In this document: in pieces, positions 24,091 through 34,677 of the stretch
Layout of the letters: the number at the start of each line of letters is the position of its first letter
Position numbering within the stretch: the stretch's first letter is position 1
Assembly: GCA_963555705.1 (NCBI GenBank)
Contig: OY743177.1
Location: 52,590,596-52,654,595, forward strand
Direction of reading: 5' to 3'
Length of the DNA stretch: 64,000 nt
Origin: Ligustrum vulgare
Lineage: Eukaryota > Streptophyta > Magnoliopsida > Lamiales > Oleaceae
Notes under the pieces: generated by a model
The model's database searches: none
What the model was told of the DNA's origin: nothing
The model's input: the letters and a program-made list of their open reading frames with translations, nothing else
Program-made: the position numbers and the translations under genes

Positions 24091-24519
24091 AAGTCAAAAG
24101 TTTAACATCTGCTCTACGTAAAATAAATGCAAGGTCGTCCAAGCTCGGTCTTACGAATTATTTCTCACAAAATCAAGAGGTCGACGTCACCCGACCTTAT
24201 CAAACATTTCTCGCAATTTTTCCAAGAGCTCGACCTAATCATTGAGTAAATTGACTTCAAGGTCGAGCATTACCGATCTTCCCAATCAATTATCATCAAT
24301 CCTAAGTTTTGACTACAAAATTTAGAGCTCGTCCGTACCCGATCACATATGCCTCTATAATTACGGTTTGTGTATTCGATATGGCAATTAACTTGTCATT
24401 AAGACACAAATAAAAGGAGCAAGTATTGGCAGAAAGTAGACATATTCATTTATAAAAGAAAAGTCACAAGTAGTCCTCGGGGCATACCCCGGGTTTTGTA
24501 CAAATATCCAAAAGATTAA

Positions 24520-26407
24520 AAGAAAAAAATGGCTTCAGGGCTCGGGCTCGCTTCCGATCTCGTCATCCCCCACCACTTCGAAGTCCTCTTCTTCATCATC
24601 AAAGGGGGTAAGATTGAGCTCGTCTGTACCTAGGGGAAACTCACCCAGTGGACTGGTATTGAGCTCAAGCACCTTCAAAAGGCACCAAGCTCGCGCTTGC
24701 TTGATCGCCTGGGCATAGGATTCAAGAGCTTAATTCCCAAGCGCGAGCTTGTACTCTTTAGAATCCTTGAACTCTTCCACCGCCAGCGATCGGGCTTGAA
24801 GTTCCCCTACCTGTGCCTGCTTGAGCTCTTCAGCCAGGCGTTTGTTTTCATCCCGAGCTGACTCCCGCTCTTGGATGGCTGCCTCGAGCTCAGCCCTAAC
24901 CTTCCTAAGCTCCTCCTCTACATCATTAGCTCAGTTCGCCTCGTATTGGACGGAGTGCACCAATTGACTTGCAGTCTCTCCCCGTTCAATGCTTTGGTTA
25001 GCAACACTTCAGGTAATACTGAGCATCTAGAGATCAAGAAAATAAGTTAGAAGAAAATCCAGTTAAATGTACATAAAAAACAATGAAACACCTCAGACCA
25101 TACCTGAAGTGCTGCGCTCATTATGTGTTCCACTCCCCATTCTAACTCGATCTCGAATTGATACTTTTTTACGAGGTCGGGGTAGAGAGAATCTTGGAGC
25201 TTCTTTCGTCAATCCGCTAAAGTAGGGTTCTCAGCCTCGAGCTCCGAGTCAGAAGGCTGGGAGCTTGACCTCTCTGTTGCCTTTCTGTCCTGGCTCGAGG
25301 AACTTCGGCCGCTGTGTTAGAAGATTAACCAAGGCCAGACACGGTAGCTCTTGATATTTTCTGAGGACGTCGTCGAGTTACCCCGTCCACAGTTCACTTG
25401 TTCCAAGCCCCTTGGGCCTTGGCCAAAGCAGCCTCCTTCAATGCCTCGGAGTCAAAAGCCATCCCTGAAATAAAAATATATATTGGGGAGGTTAGATCTT
25501 CTGGGAATAAGACACATACTAAAGAAAACGTACAAGAAAGTCGAAGTAATGTTTTCACGTCGAACCCTACCGAGCTAGGGACCAAGGCCGGCTATGTCAA
25601 GGATGTCATTAATGACAAGGTCATTGGCCTTCTCGACCAACAAACCAATATCACACACCCTTACAGCATTTGCCATAAGCTCGGTAATGGCCTCCTCACT
25701 TAAGTTCCCTACCTTATTGAAACTATCTACGTCTGGTTTCCTAAAAGTACGCCAAAAAATGTTGTCTCCATCTCTCAGCTTGATGAAGAAAAATTTCTCT
25801 TTCCAATACTTAATGGATGATGGGACCCATGGGGATTCAAACCTACCCTTCTCGCACAAATAAACAAAGCAGTTACACTGGGGAAGAAACTTGAGCTCCA
25901 AAAGACATTACAGAGGTTAACGGTGGGTTCTATTCCTAAATTCCTACACAGAATGAAAAAATATACGAGAATCCTCCACCCGTTTGGAGCAATCTGACTT
26001 GGAAATATGCCCTCGATCAGCAAGAAGTCCACACAAAAATAATGGAGTGGGAATCGAAGCCCGGCCATTAAAGCCTCGTGAAACACTACTATTTCCCCCT
26101 CCCGACAATGATAAGGGTACTCATCTCTGTCAAGAACCCTTGCCGTATACCTATCTACCAGGTTATGTCTCCTCATGTCTACCTCGATCATATGCTCTTT
26201 CATTTTGTTATAAAAAATTGGAAGTTCTAGGTTGGCCTCTCTCGGCTCTCTATCCACCCCGGGATCATTTTCCACCCCCTCTTCGTTGTCCGACTCATTA
26301 TCCTGAGGGCTAGTCGGGGGTTCATAGAAACCTAGAGGCTCGGCCTCTAATGGTTCATCTAAGTTTTCTACCTCCCTAAGGTCGCCCACTGAAACCCGCC
26401 TAGCCAT
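24520..26407 (-). pseudogene. Antisense gene of Tat element (Transposase_28-like plus coiled coil)
   Basis: Minus-strand ATG at 26407 (MARRVSVGDLREVENLDEPL). An acidic N-terminus is followed by VVFHEALMAGLRFPLHYFCV and SQIAPNGWRILVYFFILCRN, the 'putative gypsy type transposon' domain (Pfam PF04195) found in plant retroelement ORFs. A frameshift near 25890 moves into the frame with YLCEKGRFESPWVPSSIKYW and the WRTFRKP block. An intron (donor about 25526, acceptor TTTTTATTTCAG at 25467) joins GMAFDSEALKEAALAKAQ. Further on is a Glu/Lys/Arg-rich coiled coil (about 24960-24730) and an acidic tail ending near 24540. Stops near 25394, 24930 and 24730 make it a pseudogene. Function is unknown; accessory-protein roles have been suggested for such ORFs. 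Confidence 0.65.
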
Positions 26408-26562
26408 AACTCTATAATAAATAACAAAATCAGAGATATGATGGGATAGATCGAGCTTACCTAAGTACTAAACAGTTATTGTTGAAGACGTCGTGACAAC
26501 CCGAGAAGTTCTCTGATCACTCTTTTTTCGCAAAGTAAAGAGAATGAGACTATGGGGACCAC

Positions 26563-26575
26563 ATATATATAGACA
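26563..26575 (-). promoter_or_regulatory. Putative TATA box of antisense gene
   Basis: The minus strand reads CTATATATATGTGG about 155-165 bases upstream of the ATG at 26407. The position is plausible for a plant promoter with a leader of about 130 bases. Inference only. Confidence 0.4.
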
Positions 26576-26639
26576 AGAATTGGCGGGAAAAGTTTCAAAC
26601 TCCACAGATTGCCTCTAGCCACACATCATCCATCTAAAC

Positions 26640-27440
26640 CAAATCAATTAGGTCCAAGCATTAAATCCTATTAGTTGGCAAAGTACATATTACAGCTATC
26701 ATGCGTCTAGAAATCTTGTCCCGATCTCTGACGCACGGGGGCCCGTGATCGGTATTATTTTCCTGCTTCTTGAATAGTAAGGAAATTCCATGACCCGGCC
26801 TCTTTACCCGATATTGTGCCGACCTTTCCTCTACTCCACGATAATGGGTTTAGAGTTTTATCCTCTGAGCCCGGGCATATAAGGTCGGCTATATCCCGGT
26901 TACAATACTTCCCAATGTCATTGATGGATTAGGTCGGCCTTTCCCGGCCTTTTGGCCATATGAACAGGCCTAAATATCCCTTGTGAACAATGTGCTTCAT
27001 TAATAGGCTATATTTTTGGGCCTCAAGACGATATGCATTCCGTAAGGAAACATTTCGTTAAAAGGAAACTGAATCCCTATAATTTTAGAATTCTTCCTAA
27101 AATGTAAGTTTATACCAAAGAGGACTCCTTCTTTAATTAAGGAAAGTTGTGGACTTTTCAGCCCTATAAATACAGCCTCTTTGATCACATATTATTCATT
27201 CATTATTCCTTACATTTTCCAATTATATATTCTCTCTCTACTTTTTTCCAGAGTACTAATTCTCACACCGGAGGGGCGACGGGGAGAATCCTCCTCGCCT
27301 TTTTTGCAGGTCATCCAAGGCGAATCCATACATCTTTTCCAGCGATGAAACATCACCAGATCCTGCCTCGTCAAGGTTATGATTTTTTACAGCATCATAT
27401 TCCCATATTCTTCCCTTCTTGTTTTTGAAATAAAGAAAAG
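26640..27440 (+). repeat. Probable 3' LTR of Tat element
   Basis: Contains GGTCGG/CCGGCC-rich U3-like sequence, then a plus-strand TATA box CCTATAAATACAG (27162-27174) followed by a pyrimidine-rich transcribed-looking stretch. Without the 5' partner the edges cannot be fixed. No matching copy lies in the window. Confidence 0.5.
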
Positions 27441-27550
27441 ATTCAATCAGGTTCCCAATGTCAACATGGATTGCCAAACAATTGACCAAGTATTTCTTTT
27501 ACAATTCCTTTGTCACTCTTTTAAGATTATTTTGTGCTTACAATCTTCAG

Positions 27551-27655
27551 TTTCTTCAACTGCACTTGGATCCAGCTAGTAGTAATAATCTTCCTGCTAG
27601 TGGTAACAGATCAATCACACAAAAGCTTCGACTTACAAACAGCCAGCATGGAAAG
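27551..27655 (+). pseudogene. AP-1 gamma-adaptin ear exon fragment
   Basis: A single exon-like segment of 35 codons with acceptor ATCTTCAG before it and donor AAAG/GTATGT after it. It translates as FLQLHLDPASSNNLPASGNR, then SITQKLRLTNSQHGK. This matches the gamma-adaptin ear (GAE) domain of plant AP-1 complex large subunits, which recruit accessory proteins at the trans-Golgi network. No other adaptin exon was found on either side within 1.5 kb, so it is an isolated gene fragment, reading frame intact. It lies just right of the gypsy LTR. Confidence 0.75.
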
Positions 27656-28450
27656 GTATGTTGCAATTCTTGTTTCTTGATCAGTTGATCTTGTGTTGAT
27701 TAATAGTTCCAAAAGTAAACTATGTAAATTATGCTTCAGATAAGCTTACCATTTAAAAGTTTCATGGAATAGGAGTGTTGAAAAAAAAAAAAAAAAAGAA
27801 CAGTGCGGACATTTGAGCTTGTTCTTACTCTATGAGCATGTTACTATAATACTTTTTGCTTCCAAACATGTTAGAATATGTTAAATTTTTCTTAAAGAGT
27901 AAGAAAGTTACATTACTCTTCCCTTAAGTTCCAAATAAGTAATTTCCATCATTGGAGAATAAAGAATATTTATTTTTCAAGTTATTAAGTGAACTTTTTA
28001 ATCATAGTCAAACATGCTCGCACCTGTAAAACATGGGCTCCAATTTTCTTCAAGTTTTTGCTTATCTATTACCTGATTTCTTGCTAGATGAAGACTAAAC
28101 ATTAACACATTGCTCAAAAATTTAAAAAATAAATAAATAAATAAATAAATCTTAATCTTAATCTTAATCTTAATATCTAGCGAATAAAGGTGTGAGTTTG
28201 CATAAGATATAAACATTATTATGTAAAAATCACTCGTGACGGTCAAAAATGGAGTGTAACTGTAATTTAAGAGAGTTAGTCAGCAATATATCAATTTATA
28301 TTTCAAAGAACAATTTTACCCTCAGACTTAGCTACCTAGAAATAAAAAATGGCATTTAAACAAGCCAAAACACGTTACACAGAAACTTACAAGGTGTCAA
28401 AATATGTAGGGTTGGAAGCAATACTTAAAAAGGCATAATCAGGTGTCCAG
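27656..28450. other. Spacer, no gene recognised
   Basis: Probably intron remnant and intergenic DNA. It includes an A-run (27781-27797), an (AAAT)n run (28125-28152) and a (CTTAAT)n run (28152-28176). Confidence 0.5.
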
Positions 28451-28479
28451 TCATTACTGTCTCAACCGCACATTTCAAA

Positions 28480-28840
28480 ATTCAGTGTTCTTTCTGGAGC
28501 TCTTTCATCTTGGCACCCTTGTATTAGTCTTCAGCCTCATCTCCAACTCCTTTCCCTCCTCTTTTAACTCCTCATCATGATCATGATCATACTCATTCTC
28601 ACTCTCAACATCACTAAACTCATCATGGTCCTCGTGGCTATCATAATTATTCGCATTATCACTATTTTAACCAACACTATCATCGTTGTAATTATTCACC
28701 TGTATGATTAAAGCAACAGAGCAAAACAAGCATCATAAAAATGGAAAATAAGAAGATTTGATTATCTATATCGCTGTCAAAAGCTGGATCACCATTACTC
28801 TGTTCGCCCTTTCTCAATTTATTGTTTGACAAAATCCCCA
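28480..28840 (-). pseudogene. Possible acidic-protein exons, unidentified
   Basis: The minus strand has an ATG near 28840 starting MGILSNNKLRKGEQSNGDPA. After an acceptor-like CATACAG near 28700 it gives an Asp/Glu/Asn-rich reading (NNYDSHEDHDEFSDVESENE) ending with a stop near 28520. One in-frame TAA interrupts the second piece. The composition looks like the acidic tail of a nuclear protein, but I do not recognise the family. It could be a fragment of a real gene or chance. Confidence 0.25.
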
Positions 28841-29132
28841 TTATCTAATTACCTAAAACAGAAGGAGAAGACGTGAGAAAATGACTACCCATTTAATTCT
28901 CAACTATTGGACATTACAAATCAAACAAACTCAAATGGAACATTAATAAAACATTATGAAGCTAAATATGAAGCTCACAATCTTTATACTGCAAAGATTG
29001 AAACTTTAAGAGCGATTCATAAATCTAATTTAAGTTCAATATACCAATATTTACACCGTTGAGTTTAAAACGGAAAGAATATTAATTGAGAGAGATAAAA
29101 ATAGAAAGATGGTGACGAAGCTAGAGGTAAAT

Positions 29133-29860
29133 TGATGAGGTTCGAAGCGCGGAAGAAACGCCGGAAAGTTCTGAACTCAGGTTGTGGTTGGACGAATGAA
29201 TCATGACCCGATATTCACGACGTGATGGCTCGACGATGTGGAATAAAGAACCACGACTTTCAAAACGCCACAAGGATTTGCCCAATTTCCTTGATCAGTC
29301 TCTGATTTGAACGCCACAAATATTTTCAAGAAATATTTTATAAGTTCGATATTTGAACGCCACAAGAAATATTCTTGATAAGTTCGAAAAAACATAGGAA
29401 TCCACCTATATCATTTATTGAATCTTCAATAAAAACTGTTTTATATCAAAATCAAAGTCTTAAGTCTGAATTACAATGAATGGAAAGGAATATAAATAAG
29501 TAAAATAACCTAGCCGCTGATTGACTCAAAATAGAATTCTAATTAGACTAAAATTCTAAAATAGGCAAACAAATAATTAAAAACAAAATATAACCTAAAA
29601 ATACGCAAAAACCCTAATTTCCGTCTGCATAATTGATTTGCTGTTTTGAAGCCCCAAATGATGGAATTTGGCCATAAAATCAGTCGGCTCAAGGGCTTTA
29701 GCCATGAGTTTTGCTTAGTGGCCCATTTCTACTCGAAAAACACATATTATGCATCTAATTCCGACATGGTTGACTGGATTGCACTTTTATTTGGCTTGAA
29801 TATTTAACTTTTCCGTCAAGCCTGCTATGACTCCGATTGTCGAGGGTCCGGAACACATCA
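29133..29860 (-). repeat. 3' LTR of non-autonomous gypsy element 1
   Basis: A 728-bp direct repeat of 31439-32167. It lies downstream of the protease frame in the minus sense, next to the polypurine tract at about 29861-29875. Confidence 0.9.
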
Positions 29861-30050
29861 TACCCTCCTTCTTTAGGATGATTCGTCCCGAATCATAACT
29901 TTGTTCTTGTTGTTTCACTTCACCTCCTGGATCAAATGGAAAATTATTGCTTCCACGCCAGAGGGATGACCAATAGTATCCTGTAACTTGGGTTACATGA
30001 ATGGATTGAAGTAGAAACTCCTGTGGGCATTGGTGGTGTTGCCCAAATTT

Positions 30051-30968
30051 CTAAGCACGTTTGACCTGCAAGACAAAATTAAACAAAGCATGGAGGGAAA
30101 TGTTAGGTTCATGAGGTACAAGGTATGGATCCTTGTATTCATGAATTATCACCGTCAATTCCACATTTTGAACCATGAGGTCCTTCTCTTCACCTCGTTC
30201 TCCTTTTGCAACTCCAACCACCTTTTCAAAATTTTTACTCTCAAATTCAACCACACCTCCTATCTCCACATTTTTATCAACACATTCGTGCACTACCTCA
30301 TTGCTACCCAAATGTGGATCGTCCAATTCAGAGTTCAAATGTTGAACTTCTACCTCAACCCCCAATTCATTCCTCTTATCATCAACAATTTCATTCTTAA
30401 TCACTTCCTCGCTACCCAACTCCACATTTTCCTCATCAAATTTTGGAGTTTGATTATCCGTTTTTAATTTAAACTCCCCCTCCTTCTTTTCAATGTCCTT
30501 ACCCCCACGACGCCTCCTATTACACCACCTTTCACTCTCCTTCCTTACCATTCGTGAATCTTCTAGTGCATCCTCTAATGTCAACCCATATAGTTCGCAT
30601 GCTTTCCCTTTTTTAAGGAATTTGTATATGTGCATACTCTTATCATAAACAGCCTCCCTCCTACGTCTCCATGGTTTTCCCAATAAAATATGATAAGATT
30701 TTAATGGTACTACATCACACCATACATCCTCACTATATCTTCCCTGGGCAATATGCACTAGAACTTGTTTGGTTACTTTGAAATTCTCAAACTCCCTCAT
30801 CCACATCATCCTATAAGGTTTATAGTGTGGTTCTAGGGGCAATCCTAATTTTTCAACCACGGTACTACTAACGAAATTAGTAAAGCACTTTCCATCAATC
30901 GCCAAATTACACCCCTTATGATCCACATAACATCTAGTTTGGAATAAAGTGCCCGGATCATAATCCAT
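30051..30968 (-). CDS. Gypsy retropepsin-like protein (RT and integrase absent)
   Basis: An open frame of 305 codons from 30968. The start MDYDPGTLFQTRCYVDHKGC leads into a retropepsin-like fold: the active-site region reads AIDGKCFTNFVSS where relatives have IDGGSCTNVAS, then VEKLGLPLEPHYKPYRMMW, DVWCDVVPLKSYHILLGKPW. A long charged Glu/Lys/Val-rich region occupies residues about 150-285, and it ends FNFVLQVKRA. Retropepsins cleave the polyprotein with an Asp dyad; the Asp is kept here but the following Gly is Lys, so activity is doubtful. No RT, RNase H or integrase follows. The frame has no upstream gag. It may be a relic that happens to stay open. Confidence 0.7.
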   Translation of the reverse strand: MDYDPGTLFQTRCYVDHKGCNLAIDGKCFTNFVSSTVVEKLGLPLEPHYKPYRMMWMREFENFKVTKQVLVHIAQGRYSEDVWCDVVPLKSYHILLGKPWRRRREAVYDKSMHIYKFLKKGKACELYGLTLEDALEDSRMVRKESERWCNRRRRGGKDIEKKEGEFKLKTDNQTPKFDEENVELGSEEVIKNEIVDDKRNELGVEVEVQHLNSELDDPHLGSNEVVHECVDKNVEIGGVVEFESKNFEKVVGVAKGERGEEKDLMVQNVELTVIIHEYKDPYLVPHEPNISLHALFNFVLQVKRA

Positions 30969-31424
30969 TCTTTATGTGACGTTAAAAAAAATTCAAGAAT
31001 GAAGAGGATTTAGACATCAAATAGCAAGAATGCCTTTTATTGACTTGGAAGGAAATATCAAGAATGTTAAAGAAACTCAAGAAAGTGGTTTTTGAATTTC
31101 GGAGTGAATTTTTTTTTTTTTAATTATAATGAATTTTCGGAATTAATAAAAATAAAAAATAATTTTTTTTAATAAAATCCGAAAATTCGACACGAACGCA
31201 ACAAAACAAACGAGACAGGATTTGGATAAGAATCGAATAAAATAAACAAGATTGAATTTTTGTTAAATTTTTATATGGATCAAATTGGGAAAAAATTTAC
31301 TGGCACGAATAACACTCAAGAAAAGAAAGACTCAACAACAAGATATGGATAATTCTTATGACAGACTTGTTGTTAAACATAAGAATTAAATTGGATAGAA
31401 TAAAAAACCTGAATTCAGAGTCCA

Positions 31425-31436
31425 GGTCTGATACCA
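31425..31436 (-). other. Primer-binding site of gypsy element 1
   Basis: The minus strand reads TGGTATCAGACC, complementary to tRNA-Met, two bases from the 5' LTR edge. Confidence 0.85.
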
Positions 31437-31438
31437 GA

Positions 31439-32167
31439 GGATGAGGTTCAAAGCGCGGAAGAAACGCCGGAAAGTTCCGAACTCAGGTTGTGGTTGGACG
31501 GATGAATCATGACCCGATATTCACAACGTGATGGCTCGACGATGCGGAATAAAGAACCACGATTTTCAAAACGCCACAAGGATTTGCCCAATGTCCTTGA
31601 TCAGTCTCTGATTTGAACGCCACAAATATTTTCAAGAAATATTTGATAAGTTCGATATTTGAACGCCACAAGAAATATTCTTGATAAGTTCGAAAAAATA
31701 TAGGAATCCACCTATATCATTTATTGAATCCTCAATAAAAACTGTTTTATATCAAAATCAAAGTCTCAAGTCTGAATTACAATGAATGGAAAGGAATATA
31801 AATAAGTAAAATAACCTAGCCGCTAATTGACTCAAAATAGAATTCTAATTATACTAAAATTCTAAAATAGGCAAACAAATAATTAAAAACAAAATTTAAC
31901 CTAAAAATACGCAAAAACCCTAATTTCCGTCTGCATAATTGATTTACTGTTTTGAAGCCCAAATGATGGAATTTGGCCATAAAATCAGTCGGCTCAAGGG
32001 TTTTAGCCCATGAGTTTTTCTTAGTGACCAATTTCTACTCGAAAAACACATATTATGCATCTAATTCCGACATGGTTGACTGGATTGCACTTTTATTTGG
32101 CTTGAATATTTAACTTTTTCCGTCAAGCCTGCTATGACTCCGATTGTCGAGGGTCCGGAACACATCA
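31439..32167 (-). repeat. 5' LTR of non-autonomous gypsy element 1
   Basis: A 729-bp direct repeat of 29133-29860, with scattered substitutions suggesting an older insertion than the related element at 42.9 kb. Confidence 0.9.
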
Positions 32168-32172
32168 TAAAT

Positions 32173-32850
32173 CTTAGGGTGCACTAATTTTTTTTAAGAA
32201 GTCAATGATATCACGAAATCAAGAATATAATACAAAAAGGTACCAATTGAAGGTGTAAGCGAGACAAGCTTATAGAACAAAATTACCATGTCTACTACAT
32301 TTGTTTCTCACAAAAATCTCGTCCAATGTAGAAGTATCCTGTGATCATCAAGAAATTCTTACTAAGACAATCTAGTGGGAAACATTCTATTCTCTATTGG
32401 ATAAATTTATCCCATTGAAACCATCCTTGTAGAAACAATAAAGAAAGAAAAATTGTTATCAAGACTACCCAAATTAATAAGAGTTTCACAGAAATCAATG
32501 GTGGGCTATGTTTGTAGATCAGGAAAAGAAAGCCGAAGATGCAGTTAGGAAATTTAAAGAAATGTGCCAAGGATTTTGTATAATCTGAATTCTATTCTTA
32601 CACTAAAATAGACGAATCTTTGTACCTTATCACTGAAATTTTAGAATTTTAATACACCGTCAAGGGAAGGGGTGAAGATCGTTTTCTAAACAAGATGCTT
32701 CTTTTGCTCCAAAGTTTCCTTCTTTTTTCATCCTCCTCCTCTCCCTTTCACCAATCTTGGAGTATAATCAGTCAAAAAATCCATAACTTTATGTTAATTG
32801 GAAAAGAAACAGAGTATTGCAAAATTAAGAGAAACTAAGAACTTGATATT
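32173..32850. other. Spacer, no gene recognised
   Basis: AT-rich DNA without a convincing frame or repeat. It may be an intron or flank of the broken OB-fold gene whose exon lies at 33444-38174. Confidence 0.4.
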
Positions 32851-32857
32851 GAAGGAC

Positions 32858-33027
32858 ATAAACGATTCATGAAACAATCAAATTGAAAAAGTAATTAAAA
32901 GTTTAAAATGTGACTGACCAATTCCACTTGCCGATCTGGGACAAAAACGATTCATGAAACAATCAAATTGAAAAAAGTAATTAAAAGTTTAAAATGTAAC
33001 TGATGAATTCCATTTGCCGATATGGGA
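32858..33027. repeat. Tandem duplication, about 84-bp unit
   Basis: Two adjacent near-identical copies, each containing AACGATTCATGAAACAATCA and ending TTGCCGATNTGGGA, at 32858-32940 and 32941-33027. Noncoding. Confidence 0.85.
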
Positions 33028-33443
33028 ATTGAAAGGGTCAGATTTTTTGTAAGGCTTAATTAATGTCGACGATTAAGGGTGGGATAGGCATTTGAAAATA
33101 ATTTTGACGGCATAGAAGTCCAAAAATGTTTCCCCTCTCAAGCGCCTTAGAGGATGTATAGATGTATAGATAAATGATGACAAAATAGTGCATATGTTGA
33201 CAATAAATTGCTGTTCATAATTGCAATACTCACACAAAATTGAACCTGTAATTATCCAAATTGGATTCAAATTCTTAGCATTCCTATTTTTAAAATGTTG
33301 GTAGCAGTTATTTTTTAGCGATTTAAACTGAACAAAAGAAGGTTCTAAAAAAAAGCTGTGCAATGGAAGTAAACATATTTTCAACATGTTGCAAGCAGGT
33401 TCTTTTTAACGTACACAAAGCTTCAAATAGATTAGAAACATAC

Positions 33444-33469
33444 CTTTCTATCGATTAAAACCATTTCCA
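33444..33469 (-). pseudogene. RPA70-like OB-fold exon, distal piece
   Basis: In the minus sense this continues the exon at 38085-38174 after removal of the copia element and one copy of its TTCCA duplication. It reads MVLIDRK and then donor AAAG/GTATGT. Frame and splice site are preserved across the insertion point. Confidence 0.6.
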
Positions 33470-33696
33470 TGTTATGTTATTTCTGTTAAATAAAATCCTA
33501 GTTTCTAGGATTGTAGATAGGTTCTTTGACTATTTCCAATTGTATTTACCACGAAACATCTGAATGTGGGCTGCTTTCTCTCATTCTGTTAGTATTGTTG
33601 AATGCCTATTAAAGGCCAGTTCTTTGTTTAATAAAATAGATCATTCAACCAATTTTCTCAGAGTTACTGTGTTCATTTGATCAAGCAACCTCTACA
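33470..33696 (+). repeat. 5' LTR of complete copia element
   Basis: Starts TGTTATGTTATTTC and ends CAACCTCTACA. It is 227 bp and differs from the 3' LTR at about four positions. Confidence 0.95.
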
Positions 33697-33699
33697 AAT

Positions 33700-33711
33700 T
33701 GGTATCAGAGC
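33700..33711 (+). other. Primer-binding site
   Basis: TGGTATCAGAGC, complementary to tRNA-Met, three bases after the 5' LTR. Confidence 0.92.
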
Positions 33712-33783
33712 TTCCCACTGGGTCCTGAGAAAAGGAGAGCTGCAGTCTTTCGAGTGATCTACAACCACAAAAGAGAGAAAATA

Positions 33784-34675
33784 TGAGTGAAGAGAAGAAT
33801 TTCGTGCAACCTGCCAACCGCGCTTTGATGGTCACTACGACCATTGGAGCATGCTTATGGAAAACCTCTTGAGATCCAAAGGGTATTGGAGTCTAGTAGA
33901 GACTGGTTATGAAGAACCAGCGGCAGGAGCCGTGATGTCCGAGGTGCAGCAGAAGCAATTGCAGGATTTGATGGTGAAGGATCTTAAAGTTAAGAATTAC
34001 CTGTTCCAAGCTATTGACAGGACAATTCTTGAGCAAATCCTGGAGAAACGCACCTCGAAGCAGATATGGGATTCAATGAGGAAGAAGTTCGAAGGAAATG
34101 CTAGGGTGAAGCGCTCGGCTCTTCAAGCATTGAGAAGAGATTTCGAAATTCTGGAGATGAAAGTAAGTGAAACCATCACTGAATATTTTGCTCGAGTTAT
34201 GAGTGTCGCAAATAAGATGAGGAGTAATGGAGAGCAAATGAAGGATGTCACCATTGTGGAGAAAATCCTTAGGACTTTGACTGAGAAATTTAACTATGTA
34301 GTTGTCTCGATCGAAGAATCTAAGGACATTGATGCACTTACAATTGATGAACTACAAAGTTCACTAGTTGTGCATGAGCAAAAATTTCACAAGACAAGTG
34401 GGGAAGAACATGCATTGAAAGTAAGTTCAGAGGAGAAGATTACCACAAGAGGAAGAGGCAGGAGCACTTTCAGAGGACGAGGAAGAGGGAGAGGAAGACA
34501 GAGCTTCAACCGAGACTGAGCCACAATTGAATGTTTCAAATGTCACCAGTTAGGTCACTATCAATATGAATGTCCACTTTGGGGCAAAGAGGTGAATTTT
34601 GCTGAATTTAATGATGAAGAAGAATTGTTGCTGATGTCTCATGTTGAGTTGCACCATGCAGAGAGAGAGAAGAAG
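33784..34675 (+). pseudogene. Copia gag with frameshift and stop
   Basis: The ATG at 33784 begins MSEEKNFVQPA, but a one-base loss near 33810 throws the frame. The main gag frame (RFDGHYDHWSMLMENLLRSK) is open to 34519 and contains the UBN2-type copia gag domain. This ends in an Arg/Gly-rich basic tract (RGRGRSTFRGRGRGRGR, about residues 199-216 of that frame). A TGA at 34517 separates it from the zinc knuckle CFKCHQLGHYQYEC (34540-34581). A further frameshift lies just before the protease at 34678. Gag normally packages the RNA, and the basic tract and knuckle bind it. Few lesions, so recent decay. Confidence 0.88.
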
Positions 34676-34677
34676 CC

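Larger units (their letters stand above)
20690..27440 (+). mobile_element. 5'-truncated Tat-type Ty3/gypsy element
   Basis: In plus-strand order: half an RT, RNase H, a second RNase H, integrase, a 49-bp minisatellite, an antisense gene, and an LTR-like region with a TATA box (27165-27172). The dual RNase H order and the extra antisense gene downstream of pol are features of the Tat lineage (compare the published extra antisense gene of maize Grande). The 5' LTR, gag, protease and front of RT are absent. The right edge is approximate. Confidence 0.75.
29133..32167 (-). mobile_element. Non-autonomous gypsy element with TSD TAAAT
   Basis: LTRs at 29133-29860 and 31439-32167 are about 97 percent alike. 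Ends on the minus strand are TGATGTGTTCC..CTCATCA. Flanks TAAAT (29128-29132 and 32168-32172) match perfectly. The minus strand has a primer site TGGTATCAGACC (31436-31425) and a polypurine tract AAGAAGGAGGGTA beside the left LTR. The 1.58-kb interior encodes only a protease-like region. LTR motifs (TCCGGACC near the start, ATATTTGTGGCGTT, ATTCCGCATCGTC) are shared with the element at 42858-46664, so the two belong to one family. Confidence 0.9.

Noticed and set aside
30030..30467. 145-codon plus-strand frame
   Set aside because: It is the antisense shadow of the protease-like frame at 30051-30968, which has family motifs.
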